Assembly: GCF_000472785.1 (NCBI RefSeq) | Contig: NZ_AXAL01000031.1 | Span: forward strand, 1 to 64,000 | Direction of reading: 5' to 3' | DNA length: 64,000 nucleotides | From: Mesorhizobium loti CJ3sym | GTDB taxonomy: Bacteria > Pseudomonadota > Alphaproteobacteria > Rhizobiales > Rhizobiaceae | Shown: in pieces, positions 25,649 to 34,129 of the stretch | Layout of the letters: the number at the start of each line of letters is the position of its first letter | Position numbering within the stretch: position 1 is the first letter of the stretch | Made by a program: the position numbers and the translations under genes | Notes under the pieces: model-generated | What the model was told of the DNA's origin: nothing | The model's database searches: none | The model's input: only the letters and a program-made list of their open reading frames with translations

Positions 25649-26623
25649 ATGGAGTTCTCGGTCGATCGCGATCTGCCAGTTCCCCTGCGCACGCAGTTGC
25701 AGGGACTGATCGAATACGGCATCGCCTGCGGCGAATTGGTGCCGGGAGAGCTGCTTCCCTCGGTCAGGGAACTGGCCGAGCGCATCGGTGTTGCCCCAAT
25801 GACGGTCAGCCAGGTCTATGGCGACCTCAAGGCTTCAGGCATGATCGAAACGCGTCCCGGTTCCGGCACGTTCGTCACCAGCAGCGGGCGTGCGAGGCTG
25901 GCCGCCCGCCCGGAGGCGATGGAACTGCACAGGCGGATCGACGCGCTGATTGATGCCGGAACGGCCGCAGGGATCCGGCCGGCCGAACTCGTCTCGCTGG
26001 TCAGCGCGCGCGCCTTCTATCGCGACAGCATAGGTGCCCGGACCAGGATCGTCATGATCGGACTGTTCACCGACGCCACCGCCAGCTATGCGCGCTTCAT
26101 CGCCGCGCGCCTCGGAAATGGCGTGACCGTCGAGCCGCTGACGATCTCGGCCATCGAACGTGATCCTGCCGCCCGCGCGCGCGCCAATTCGGCCGATCTC
26201 GCCGTCACCTTCGTCAATCGTCAGCGCGAGGTGATGTCGCTGGTCACCAACACCAAGGTGGTGTCGATCAGCTTCATCCCTTCGGAAGAAACGCGAAAGG
26301 CGCTGGCCGCGCTGGATTCGCTGGCCCGCGTGGCCGTCATATCCAGGTTTCCGGACTTCCTGCCGATCATGAAGGCCGGCGTCCAGCGCTTCGCCCCCCA
26401 TGTCGAGCATCTGACTGGTGCCACGCTCGAGACGCCGGACTTGGAGGCACTGCTCGGTGGCTCCGATGTCGTGGTGTTCGCCAGCGGCGCCGAGGATGTC
26501 CTGGCGAAATTGCAGGCGGGCGTCACCGCGTTCGAATATCGGCACGCCCCCGACACCGCCGAGATAGAGCGCGTGCTGGTGCCGCTGATCAATGCAACGG
26601 ACGAGGAGAGGAAGGCATCGTGA
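25649..26623 (+). CDS. GntR family transcriptional regulator with a non-standard effector domain
   Basis: A 324-residue protein. Residues 1-75 form a GntR winged helix (LLPSVRELAERIGVAPMTVS, RPGSGTFVTSS). The remainder is not an FCD, UTRA or aminotransferase domain that I recognise; strands such as TRIVMIGLFTDATASYARF and DLAVTFVNRQREVMSL, followed by RVAVISRFPDFLPIMKAG, suggest a Rossmann-like periplasmic-binding-type fold. It is the first gene of a rightward operon whose genes overlap by 4 bases, and is divergent from the importer. It probably controls both. Confidence 0.82.
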   Translation: MEFSVDRDLPVPLRTQLQGLIEYGIACGELVPGELLPSVRELAERIGVAPMTVSQVYGDLKASGMIETRPGSGTFVTSSGRARLAARPEAMELHRRIDALIDAGTAAGIRPAELVSLVSARAFYRDSIGARTRIVMIGLFTDATASYARFIAARLGNGVTVEPLTISAIERDPAARARANSADLAVTFVNRQREVMSLVTNTKVVSISFIPSEETRKALAALDSLARVAVISRFPDFLPIMKAGVQRFAPHVEHLTGATLETPDLEALLGGSDVVVFASGAEDVLAKLQAGVTAFEYRHAPDTAEIERVLVPLINATDEERKAS

Positions 26624-27321
26624 AAATTTCCGAATGCAACTGGCGGCAGGTCGAACAGTATCTCGGCAAGGATGATCGCGCGGTTCTTCCGCTGGGCAGC
26701 ACTGAACAACACGCGCAGCTGTCATTGTCGGTCGATTCGATCCTGTCCGAGCGCGTAGCGACGGAAGCGGCAGAGCCGCTCGGCATTCCGGTATTTCCGG
26801 TGGTCGCCTATGGGCTGACGCCCTATTTCATGGCCTATCCCGGTTCGATCAGCCTGCGCACCGAAACCTATATTCGCCTTGTCAGGGACATCCTCGACGG
26901 CATGCGCGCACAAGGGTTCCGTCGCATCCTCATCGTCAACGGCCATGGCGGCAACCAGCCGGCCGGCGCCCTGGCGATCGAATGGATGGCCGACAATCCC
27001 GATACCGCGATAAAATTCCACAATTGGTGGGCTGCCCCTGCCACGATGGGCAAGGTGCGGGAGATCGATCCGGTCGCCTCGCACGCCTCCTGGATGGAGA
27101 ATTTCCCCTGGACCCGGCTGGCCGGCGTGAAACCGCCGACGCAGCAGAAGCCGATGATCGACCTTGCCCGTATGCGTCTGATGTCGCCCAAGGCGGTTCG
27201 CGACTATCTCGGCGACGGCAACTTCGGCGGATATTACGAGCGGCCGGACGAGGACATGCAGGCGATCTGGGACATCGCGGTCAGGGAGACGCGCGATCTG
27301 CTCGAAGGGCCATGGTCATGA
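26620..27321 (+). CDS. Creatininase family amidohydrolase
   Basis: A 233-residue metal-dependent hydrolase. The family metal ligands are seen as Glu29, His31 and Asp39 in LGSTEQHAQLSLSVDS and His109 in VNGHGGN. Family members open cyclic amides (creatinine, hydantoin-like or formamidopyrimidine rings) or trim peptides (mycofactocin MftE). It starts with GTG overlapping the GntR stop (GTGA) and overlaps the next gene, so it is part of a five-gene translationally coupled operon. Within that context a catabolic amidohydrolase acting on the imported compound is most likely; no mycofactocin genes are nearby. Confidence 0.85.
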   Translation: MKISECNWRQVEQYLGKDDRAVLPLGSTEQHAQLSLSVDSILSERVATEAAEPLGIPVFPVVAYGLTPYFMAYPGSISLRTETYIRLVRDILDGMRAQGFRRILIVNGHGGNQPAGALAIEWMADNPDTAIKFHNWWAAPATMGKVREIDPVASHASWMENFPWTRLAGVKPPTQQKPMIDLARMRLMSPKAVRDYLGDGNFGGYYERPDEDMQAIWDIAVRETRDLLEGPWS

Positions 27322-28364
27322 ATGAGACCGGACCGATCCTGATCTGGGGTGCCGGGGCGATCGGCGGCACGCTTGGTGCCGCATTCATCCGCGCCGGCCA
27401 TGCCGTCACCTTCGTCGACAGCGATGCCGGCCATGTCGACGCGATAAACGCGAATGGCTTGCGTATAGACGGACCGATTTTCCAGGATACCGTCATGGCA
27501 CCAGCCTTCCTGCCGGCCACCGTCACCGGCCGCTTCGAGCGGATTTTCCTGTGCGTCAAGGCACATCACACGCGCGTTGCCGCCGCAGCGCTGTTGCCTC
27601 ATCTGGCCGATGGCGGCTGCGTGGTCTCGGCCCAGAACGGACTGAACGAACTCACCATCGCCGAAATCGTCGGCGAGCAGCGCACGGTCGGCTGCTTTGT
27701 CAATTTCGGCGCGGATTACCTGGAGCCGGGCGTCGTCCATTTCAGCGGCCATGGCGCGGTGGTCATCGGTGAACTCGACGGCAAGCGCACGCCGCGTATC
27801 GCGGGGCTTCACCTACTGATGCAGGATTTCGAGCCGAAGGCGGTGCTCACCGACAACATCTGGGGCTATCTCTGGGGCAAGATGATCTACGGCGCGCTGC
27901 TCTTCGCCACGGCGCTGACCGACGATTCCATCGCCGATGTGTTCGCCGACCGCCGCTATCGCCCGGTACTCGCGGCGGTGGGGCTGGAAGTCGGCGCCGT
28001 CGCCAAGGCGAATGGCGTCAGGGCAGAGGCATTCGACGGCTTCGACCCCGGCGCTTTCGCGCCCGGCTCATCCACCGCCGCCACCGACCGCTCCTTCGAC
28101 GAGATGGTCGTGCACAACCGTCGGTCGGCGAAGTCTCACACCGGCATCTGGCGCGACCTCGCCATCCGCAAGCGCAAGACGGAAGTCGATGCGCAGATAT
28201 TCCCGATCGTCGAGATCGGACAGAAGCTCGGCATGCCGACGCCGTTGACGGCGCGTACGGTCGAGATGATCCACGAAATCGAGGACGGCAAACGGCGCCT
28301 GGTTCTGAGCAATCTCGATGAACTGGCCGAAGCCATGCCGAGCACTCCGGCAGGCGCCAGATGA
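27318..28364 (+). CDS. Ketopantoate reductase (ApbA/PanE) family NADP oxidoreductase
   Basis: A 348-residue protein with an N-terminal NADP-binding GAGAIGG motif (ILIWGAGAIGGTLGAAF) and the C-terminal helical domain of the ApbA/PanE family, including NIWGYLWGKMIYGALLFATA and the SSTAATDRSFDEM region. The ATG at 27318 overlaps the creatininase stop (ATGA); an ATG 6 bases earlier is an alternative. True PanE genes usually sit with or near pantothenate genes; here the context is a catabolic operon, so it probably reduces or oxidises a different 2-keto/2-hydroxy acid. Confidence 0.85.
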   Translation: MNETGPILIWGAGAIGGTLGAAFIRAGHAVTFVDSDAGHVDAINANGLRIDGPIFQDTVMAPAFLPATVTGRFERIFLCVKAHHTRVAAAALLPHLADGGCVVSAQNGLNELTIAEIVGEQRTVGCFVNFGADYLEPGVVHFSGHGAVVIGELDGKRTPRIAGLHLLMQDFEPKAVLTDNIWGYLWGKMIYGALLFATALTDDSIADVFADRRYRPVLAAVGLEVGAVAKANGVRAEAFDGFDPGAFAPGSSTAATDRSFDEMVVHNRRSAKSHTGIWRDLAIRKRKTEVDAQIFPIVEIGQKLGMPTPLTARTVEMIHEIEDGKRRLVLSNLDELAEAMPSTPAGAR

Positions 28365-29119
28365 ACATCGGCTTCGACAGGCGCACCGTCATCGTCACCG
28401 GCGCCGCACACGGCTTTGGCCGCGCGATCGCCAAGGCTTTCGCCGAACGCGGCGCGGCGGCTCATATCCTGGACGTCAACGAAGCCGGCCTTGCCGAAAC
28501 GCGCCAGCTTTGCGGCGAAAACTGCCGCACTCATGTCGTCGATGTCGGCGACCGCGACGCAGTACAAGCAGTCGTCGGCGCGATTGAGGCCGATGCGGGC
28601 GCGGTGGATATTCTCGTCAACAACGCTGGCGGCGTGCGCAGTCAGGTCGGGCGACCGTTGGAAGAAATCTCCCAGGCCGACTGGCAGACGATTTTCGACG
28701 TCAATCTCTCGGGCGCCTTCTTCATGACGCAGGCCGTGGCGCCCGGCATGAAAAAGCAGCGCTATGGGCGTGTCATCAACATTTCCAGCGGCGCCGGGCT
28801 CGGCATCAGCCTCACAGGCATCCAGGCCTATGCCAGCGCCAAGGCTGGCCAGATCGGGCTGACGCGGCAGCTCGCGCATGAACTTGGCCCCTGGAACATC
28901 ACCGTCAACAATGTCGCGCCGGGTTTCGTGCGCTCCAATCCCACCACCGAGCGGCAATGGGAGGCGATGGGCGAGGAAGGCCAGCAAAAGCTGCTGCAGA
29001 ATATCGCGATGAAGCGGCTCGGCTCACCCGACGACATTGCCGCGATGGTGATGTTCTTCGCCTCCGATTTCGCCGGCTGGGTCAGCGGTCAGGTGATCAG
29101 CGTGGATGGCGGCAAGTGA
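28361..29119 (+). CDS. Short-chain dehydrogenase/reductase (SDR), FabG-like
   Basis: A 252-residue classical SDR: cofactor motif VTGAAHGFGRA, aspartate in ILDVNEAG (NAD preference), NNAGGV, catalytic serine in INISSGAG and the YASAK motif, then PGFVRSNPT and the C-terminal SGQVISVDGGK. It overlaps the ketopantoate-reductase-like gene before it and the peptidase gene after it by 4 bases each, so the encoded enzymes should act in one pathway. Substrate unknown; a hydroxy-acid or sugar-alcohol dehydrogenation step is plausible. Confidence 0.9.
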   Translation: MNIGFDRRTVIVTGAAHGFGRAIAKAFAERGAAAHILDVNEAGLAETRQLCGENCRTHVVDVGDRDAVQAVVGAIEADAGAVDILVNNAGGVRSQVGRPLEEISQADWQTIFDVNLSGAFFMTQAVAPGMKKQRYGRVINISSGAGLGISLTGIQAYASAKAGQIGLTRQLAHELGPWNITVNNVAPGFVRSNPTTERQWEAMGEEGQQKLLQNIAMKRLGSPDDIAAMVMFFASDFAGWVSGQVISVDGGK

Positions 29120-30501
29120 GCGACGTCGAGGCCTACCTCGCCGCCCACGCCAGCGAAGCCCTGGAAGACTTGAAGGCGTTCTGCCGCATTCCGAGCGTCA
29201 GCACCGATCCGGCCTATCGCGACGGCATCCGTTCGGCGGCGAGCTTCGTCGCGAAACTGCTGACGCGGGCCGGATTCCCGACCGTCGAGATCGTCGAGAC
29301 AGACGGCCATCCGGCCGTGTTCGGTGAAATTGTCGGCGACGCCGCGACGCCGACCATCCTCGTCTACGGCCACTACGATGTGCAGCCGCCGGATCCGGTC
29401 GAGAAATGGACCACGCCGCCCTTCGAGCCGACAGTGCGTGACAACCGCCTCTATGCGCGCGGCGTTTCGGACGACAAAGGTCCGGTGCTGATCCCGATCC
29501 TGGTCGTCGAGGCATTCCTGAAGACCGCCGGTCGCCTGCCGCTCAACATCAAGATGCTTGTCGAGGGCGAGGAGGAATCCGGCAGCCCGCATTTTTCGCC
29601 GCTGGTTGAAAAGATGCGCCAGCGCCTGGCCTGCGACCTCGTTGTCTCCGCCGATGGCGCCATGTGGCGCGCCGACCGGCCATCGATGACGGTGGCCAGC
29701 CGCGGCATGGTCGCGATCGACGTGGTGGTGACGGGCGCGGCGAAGGATCTTCATTCCGGCCGCCACGGCGGCAGTGCGCCAAATCCCATTCGCGCGCTCG
29801 CCGCCCTGCTGGCCAGCCTGCACGACAGCGATGGCGCCGTTACCGTGCCGGGCTTCATGGACGACGTCACGCCGCCCGATCCGGCCATTCTTGAAGCGAT
29901 CGATGCCGCCAGCTTCGATACCGCCGCCTACTTCGCCGGGATTGGCGCTCCGGCGCCCGATCCACAGCCCTCCGGCCACGACCTTCTGGTTCGTCAATGG
30001 CTGGTACCGACACTTGAATTCAACGGCATATTCGGCGGTTATTCGGGACCGGGCACCAAGACGGTCATTCCTTCGTCGGCGGGCGCCAAGATCACGTGCC
30101 GCCTCGTCGCCGGACAGGAGCCCGGCAAGGTTGCCGATGCTATCCGGCACCATCTCGAAGCACAATTGCCAAAGGGTTATTCGCTCGACGTCCAACGCCA
30201 CGGCCCTGGCACCAAGGCGTTCTCGATCGATCCCGACCTGCCTGCCCTTGCCATCGCCGAAACGCTGCTCGGCGAGATGATGGGAGCGAAATCGTTGCGG
30301 GTTGCCATGGGTGCAACGATCCCGATCGGCAGCGTCTTCAAGGAGCATCTCGGCGTCGGCACGATCTTCTTCTCGTTCTCGACCTCCGACGAGGACTACC
30401 ATGCGCCGAACGAATTCTTCCGGCTCGAGAATTTCAAAATCGGCCAGATCGCCTGGGCACGGCTGTTTCAGCGCTTGGGCTTGTCGATGAGCGGAAAGTA
30501 A
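29116..30501 (+). CDS. M20 family metallopeptidase (dipeptidase/carnosinase-like)
   Basis: A 461-residue di-zinc hydrolase. Metal and catalytic residues are visible: His86 and Asp88 in YGHYDVQPP, Asp119/120 in VSDDKGP, and Glu153/154 in EGEEESGSP; a dimerisation domain beginning LHSGRHGGSAPNP follows. The pattern and length match the M20 dipeptidase subgroup that includes carnosinase and Xaa-His dipeptidases. GTG start at 29116 overlaps the SDR stop. Last gene of the GntR-creatininase-PanE-SDR-M20 operon, next to a Dpp importer, so it likely cleaves an imported dipeptide or N-acyl compound. Confidence 0.92.
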   Translation: MSDVEAYLAAHASEALEDLKAFCRIPSVSTDPAYRDGIRSAASFVAKLLTRAGFPTVEIVETDGHPAVFGEIVGDAATPTILVYGHYDVQPPDPVEKWTTPPFEPTVRDNRLYARGVSDDKGPVLIPILVVEAFLKTAGRLPLNIKMLVEGEEESGSPHFSPLVEKMRQRLACDLVVSADGAMWRADRPSMTVASRGMVAIDVVVTGAAKDLHSGRHGGSAPNPIRALAALLASLHDSDGAVTVPGFMDDVTPPDPAILEAIDAASFDTAAYFAGIGAPAPDPQPSGHDLLVRQWLVPTLEFNGIFGGYSGPGTKTVIPSSAGAKITCRLVAGQEPGKVADAIRHHLEAQLPKGYSLDVQRHGPGTKAFSIDPDLPALAIAETLLGEMMGAKSLRVAMGATIPIGSVFKEHLGVGTIFFSFSTSDEDYHAPNEFFRLENFKIGQIAWARLFQRLGLSMSGK

Positions 30502-30635
30502 CTGGGCTGCGTGCAGCGGGACCGGCTTCCGTGCAGCAAGTAGTGGCGTGCAGGCCCTTCGGCGACGTTCGATCCAGGCCATTGTGTGAAGAGTGGGCAT
30601 TCACTAGTCTTCCCGTTAGGCTGGGAAATGCACGC

Positions 30636-32906
30636 ATGGTACCGAAACTGAACCGCTGGAAGCGCTTCGCCGACTGGGACGAGCGGCCGTTGCGGCTGGA
30701 CAAGTTCGCGGCAGAAGACCCCGCCAACGGCTTCTCCGCCTTCTCAAGCCCGGCCGATCCCAAACCTGGCATCGGCATCACCGGCGGGCGCGTCGTGTCC
30801 CTCGATGGGGTGCTTGAACACGACTACGACATGATCGACCGCTTCATTGCCCGCCACCACATCGACCCGGAGGTGGCGCCTGAAGCGATGGCTTTGGACT
30901 CGGCGACCGTCGCACGCTGGCTGGTCGACATGAATGTGCCGCGCGAAACGCTGGTGCGGCTCGCGCACGGCATGACACCCGCGAAACTTGCCGAGGTGGT
31001 GGCGCAGCTCAACGCGCTGGAGATCGCCTTCGCCTATTCGAAGATGCGGGCACGCAAGACGCCGGGCAACCAGGCGCATGTCACCAACGCCAAGGACGAC
31101 CCGCTCCAGCTCGCCGCCGATGCCGCAACCGCCGTCGCCTTTGGCTTCGACGAGATCGAAACGACGATGCGCGTATCACGCAACGCCTGGTCCAACGCGG
31201 TGGCGTGTGCGGTGGGCGGTGCGGTCGGCCGCTGGGGGACGCTGTTCCAGTGCTCCAGCGAGGAAGCGGAGGAGCTGCGCATCGCCATGGCCGGCTTTAC
31301 CTCCTACGCCGAAACCGTTTCCGTCTACGGAACCGAGAAATCGTTCACCGATGGCGACGACACGCCGTGGTCCAAGGCATTTCTGGCCGCCGCTTATGCC
31401 TCGCGCGGCGTCAAGATGCGCTGCACCTCGGGTGCCGGCTCCGAATTGCTGATGGGCTTCCATGAAGCAAAATCGCTGCTTTATCTGGAAGCGCGCTGCC
31501 TCTGCCTGCAGCGTGGCATGGGCGTGCAGGGCACGCAAAATGGTGGCATCGACGGAGCGCCCTTGACCGCGACGATACCGGGTGGCGTTCGCGAGCTGAT
31601 GGCCGAGAACCTCATCGCCGTCTGGCTCGATCTCGAATGCGCGTCCGGCAATGACGCGCGCTCCACCGAATCCGAAATTCGTGTCGGCGCCAAGATCCTT
31701 CCCTATCTGATCGCCGGCTCGGATCTGATCTGTTCGGGAATGGGATCGATCCTGAAATACGACAATTCGTTCAACCCGTCGCTGATCAACGGCGAGGAAT
31801 TGGAAGACTATCTGGTGCTGCAGCGGGATTTCGAGGCCGATGGCGGGTTGACGCCACTGCCCGAGTCACGCGCGATCGAGCTGCGCGAGCGGGCGGTGGA
31901 GGCGATCGCCGCCGTGTTCGAGGAGCTCGGCCTGTCCTCGCCGACCGAGGACATGAAGACCAGCGTGGTTTACGCCTCCGGCTCCGACGATACGCGCAGC
32001 CTGATGCCGCGCGACGTGTCGTTCATCAGCGAGGCCATCAAGGAGCGCGGCATCACTGTGATCGATGTGGTCAAGGCGCTGGCCAACCGCGGTTTCCGCG
32101 AAGAGGCCGAGAATCTGCTGAACGTGGTGAAGCTGCGCCTTTCGGGCGACTATCTCCAGACCTCGGCCATGATCCGCAACGGGCGGATCGTCAGCGCGGT
32201 GAACGATCCGAACGACTATCTCGGCCCCGGCTCTGGTTATCGCGTGTCCGAAGAGCGGCGCCTGCAGCTCAACGATATCCGCGACGTGCTGGATCAGAAG
32301 GAAGTGCTGCGCTCGGAAGCCCTGCACGAGAAGGACGAGGCAAGGCACATCCGCTATCGCAACCTTGGGCCAGCAGCCAACGGATCGGCGAAGGAAGATG
32401 TCGTCATCGGCATCAGCCCGGCCTTCGGGCTGAAGCTTTACCGAACGACGGCCGGACATCGGCTTTCCGAAGTCCTTGGCGCCATGCTGAATGCGATCCG
32501 CGCGCGTGGGCTCAAGGCGCGCGTCGTTCGCTTTCGCCATACGGCCGATACCTCCTTCCTCGGTCTGTCCGCCGCCCGGCTTGCCGGCAGCGGCATCGGC
32601 ATCGGCATCCAGGCCAAGGGCACGGCCGTCATCCATCAGCGCGACCGCCAGCCGCACAACAATCTCGAACTGTTTTCCAATGCGCCGATCACCAGGCTCG
32701 AGCACTATCGTGCGCTCGGTGCCAATGCGGCGGCCTATGCGCTGGGCGAAATGCCGGAGCCCATCGTGGTGCCGCAGCGAGGCGAGGCCATGGGGTCGCG
32801 CTACCACGCCCGCGTCGCTCTCATCTACGCCATCGAAACCGGGTTGACCGAAGCAGGTGCTGCCCCCGAAGAAGTCGACATCACCCTGACGGGAGCGAAA
32901 TCGTGA
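30636..32906 (+). CDS. Coenzyme B12-dependent diol/glycerol dehydratase, fused large + medium subunits
   Basis: A 756-residue protein. Residues about 1-565 match the large subunit (PduC/DhaB1) and about 589-756 the medium subunit (PduD/DhaB2: DVVIGISPAFGLKLYRTT, GSGIGIGIQAKGTAVIHQ, NNLELFSNAPI). Compared from memory with Klebsiella PduC, all six substrate/metal residues are kept at a constant +5 offset: Gln146, His148, Glu175, Glu226, Gln301, Asp340 and Ser367. It should convert 1,2-diols or glycerol to aldehydes using adenosylcobalamin. The fusion eliminates the N-terminal encapsulation peptide normally found on PduD, consistent with a cytosolic enzyme. Start ATG 30636; no B12 riboswitch was recognised upstream. 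Confidence 0.93.
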   Translation: MVPKLNRWKRFADWDERPLRLDKFAAEDPANGFSAFSSPADPKPGIGITGGRVVSLDGVLEHDYDMIDRFIARHHIDPEVAPEAMALDSATVARWLVDMNVPRETLVRLAHGMTPAKLAEVVAQLNALEIAFAYSKMRARKTPGNQAHVTNAKDDPLQLAADAATAVAFGFDEIETTMRVSRNAWSNAVACAVGGAVGRWGTLFQCSSEEAEELRIAMAGFTSYAETVSVYGTEKSFTDGDDTPWSKAFLAAAYASRGVKMRCTSGAGSELLMGFHEAKSLLYLEARCLCLQRGMGVQGTQNGGIDGAPLTATIPGGVRELMAENLIAVWLDLECASGNDARSTESEIRVGAKILPYLIAGSDLICSGMGSILKYDNSFNPSLINGEELEDYLVLQRDFEADGGLTPLPESRAIELRERAVEAIAAVFEELGLSSPTEDMKTSVVYASGSDDTRSLMPRDVSFISEAIKERGITVIDVVKALANRGFREEAENLLNVVKLRLSGDYLQTSAMIRNGRIVSAVNDPNDYLGPGSGYRVSEERRLQLNDIRDVLDQKEVLRSEALHEKDEARHIRYRNLGPAANGSAKEDVVIGISPAFGLKLYRTTAGHRLSEVLGAMLNAIRARGLKARVVRFRHTADTSFLGLSAARLAGSGIGIGIQAKGTAVIHQRDRQPHNNLELFSNAPITRLEHYRALGANAAAYALGEMPEPIVVPQRGEAMGSRYHARVALIYAIETGLTEAGAAPEEVDITLTGAKS

Positions 32907-33322
32907 CCCATACGCGCGCCGACTATCCGCTCGCCGAAACCCAGCCCGGCGCCGTGACCGGCAAGCACGGCAAGGCGCTTCCGGAGATCACGCTGGATGC
33001 GGTGCTTGCCGGCGAGGTGACGATGGAAGACCTTCGCATCACACCGCAGGCGCTGCAGGCCCAGGCCGACGTGGCCCGCGATGTCGGCCGGCCGACACTG
33101 GCCCTCAACTTCGAGCGCGGGGCCGAGCTGGTCGAGGTGCCGCAGGATTTCATCATGCAGGTCTACGAACTGCTGCGTCCCGGCCGCGCCAAGTCCAAGG
33201 AAGAATTGCTCGGGGCAGCCGCCACGATGCGCGACACCTACCAGGCCGAACGCATCGCCCGTTTCATCGAGGAGGCCGCCGAGACCTATGCGGCGCGCGG
33301 CCTTTTCACCTTCCGCTTCTGA
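32903..33322 (+). CDS. Diol/glycerol dehydratase small subunit
   Basis: A 139-residue protein matching PduE/DhaB3: DYPLAETQPG near the N-terminus, ITLDAVLAGEVTMEDLRITP, GRPTLALNFERGAELVEVP and the C-terminal helices after ELLRPGRAKSKEELL. It is shorter than PduE at the N-terminus, where microcompartment-targeting extensions would be. GTG start overlaps the stop of the fused large/medium gene (GTGA), so stoichiometric synthesis is expected. Together the two genes give a complete alpha-beta-gamma dehydratase in two polypeptides. Confidence 0.93.
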   Translation: MTHTRADYPLAETQPGAVTGKHGKALPEITLDAVLAGEVTMEDLRITPQALQAQADVARDVGRPTLALNFERGAELVEVPQDFIMQVYELLRPGRAKSKEELLGAAATMRDTYQAERIARFIEEAAETYAARGLFTFRF

Positions 33323-33331
33323 AAGGACCGC

Positions 33332-34030
33332 ATGGACTGGAAAAACGGATTCCGTTCGCTCTATTATCTCGGCGCGCCCGAGCCGGATGATCCGGTGCTG
33401 GTGCCGGCGCAAACCGCCATCCTGGTCATCGACGTTCAGAACACCTACCTGGAACGGCCGGATCGCGGGTCGCTTTCGCCGCACGAACAGCACCGCTACG
33501 ATCTGTGGACGCCGTTCCACGAGCGCATGCACGGCACGGTCATACCGAACACGGCAAGATTGCTGGAGTTGGCTCGGGAAAATGGCATCGAATGCCTTTT
33601 TGCCCGCATCGCCTGCCACACCAAGGACGGGCGCGACCGCTCGCTCTCCCAGAAAATGCCGGGCTGGAACAATCTGCTGCTGCCCAAGAACGACGCGCCA
33701 TCGCAGTTTGTTGCCGAGCTTCAGCCGGCCGGCGACGAAATCGTCGTGACCAAGACCACCGATTCCGCGCTGACGGGAACAAATCTGCGCCTCATCCTTC
33801 ACAATCTCGGCATCAGGAATGTCATCTGCTGCGGCATCTTCACGGACCAGTGCGTGTCCTCGACGGTGCGCAGCCTGGCGGATGAGAGCTACGCCGTCAT
33901 CGTGCTCGAGGATTGCTGCGCGGCGGCGACCGAAGAGCTTCATCGCAAGGAGCTCGAAATCATCAACATGATCTACTGCCACGTGATGTCGAGCGCCGAG
34001 CTATGCAAAATCATGGCCTTGGCAAAGTGA
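33332..34030 (+). CDS. Isochorismatase-like cysteine hydrolase
   Basis: A 232-residue protein with the complete catalytic triad of the family: Asp34 in VIDVQNTY, Lys141 in VVTKTTDSAL and Cys174 in FTDQCVSST, the last preceded by the cis-peptide region typical of N-carbamoyl-amino-acid and ureide hydrolases. It starts 9 bases after the dehydratase small-subunit gene with a good AAAGGA site, so it belongs to the same operon. An amide or ureide hydrolysis step linked to the diol/amino-alcohol pathway is possible; true isochorismatase activity is unlikely as no siderophore genes are present. Confidence 0.88.
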   Translation: MDWKNGFRSLYYLGAPEPDDPVLVPAQTAILVIDVQNTYLERPDRGSLSPHEQHRYDLWTPFHERMHGTVIPNTARLLELARENGIECLFARIACHTKDGRDRSLSQKMPGWNNLLLPKNDAPSQFVAELQPAGDEIVVTKTTDSALTGTNLRLILHNLGIRNVICCGIFTDQCVSSTVRSLADESYAVIVLEDCCAAATEELHRKELEIINMIYCHVMSSAELCKIMALAK

Positions 34031-34129
34031 CGCTGCGTCCGTAGTGTCATGGCTGCACGCGCAGGCCGGGACACATCGGCCGCCACGTGCGGGGAACTGC
34101 ATACAGCTGTCACGAATGGAGAGGGCTTC

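Noticed and set aside
26982-27317. In-frame N-terminal extension of the ketopantoate-reductase-like gene
   Set aside because: It overlaps most of the creatininase gene and the NADP motif starts right after the ATG at 27318.
30502-30635. Cobalamin riboswitch upstream of the B12-dependent dehydratase
   Set aside because: The gap is only 134 bases and lacks a recognisable B12-box or matching stem structure.
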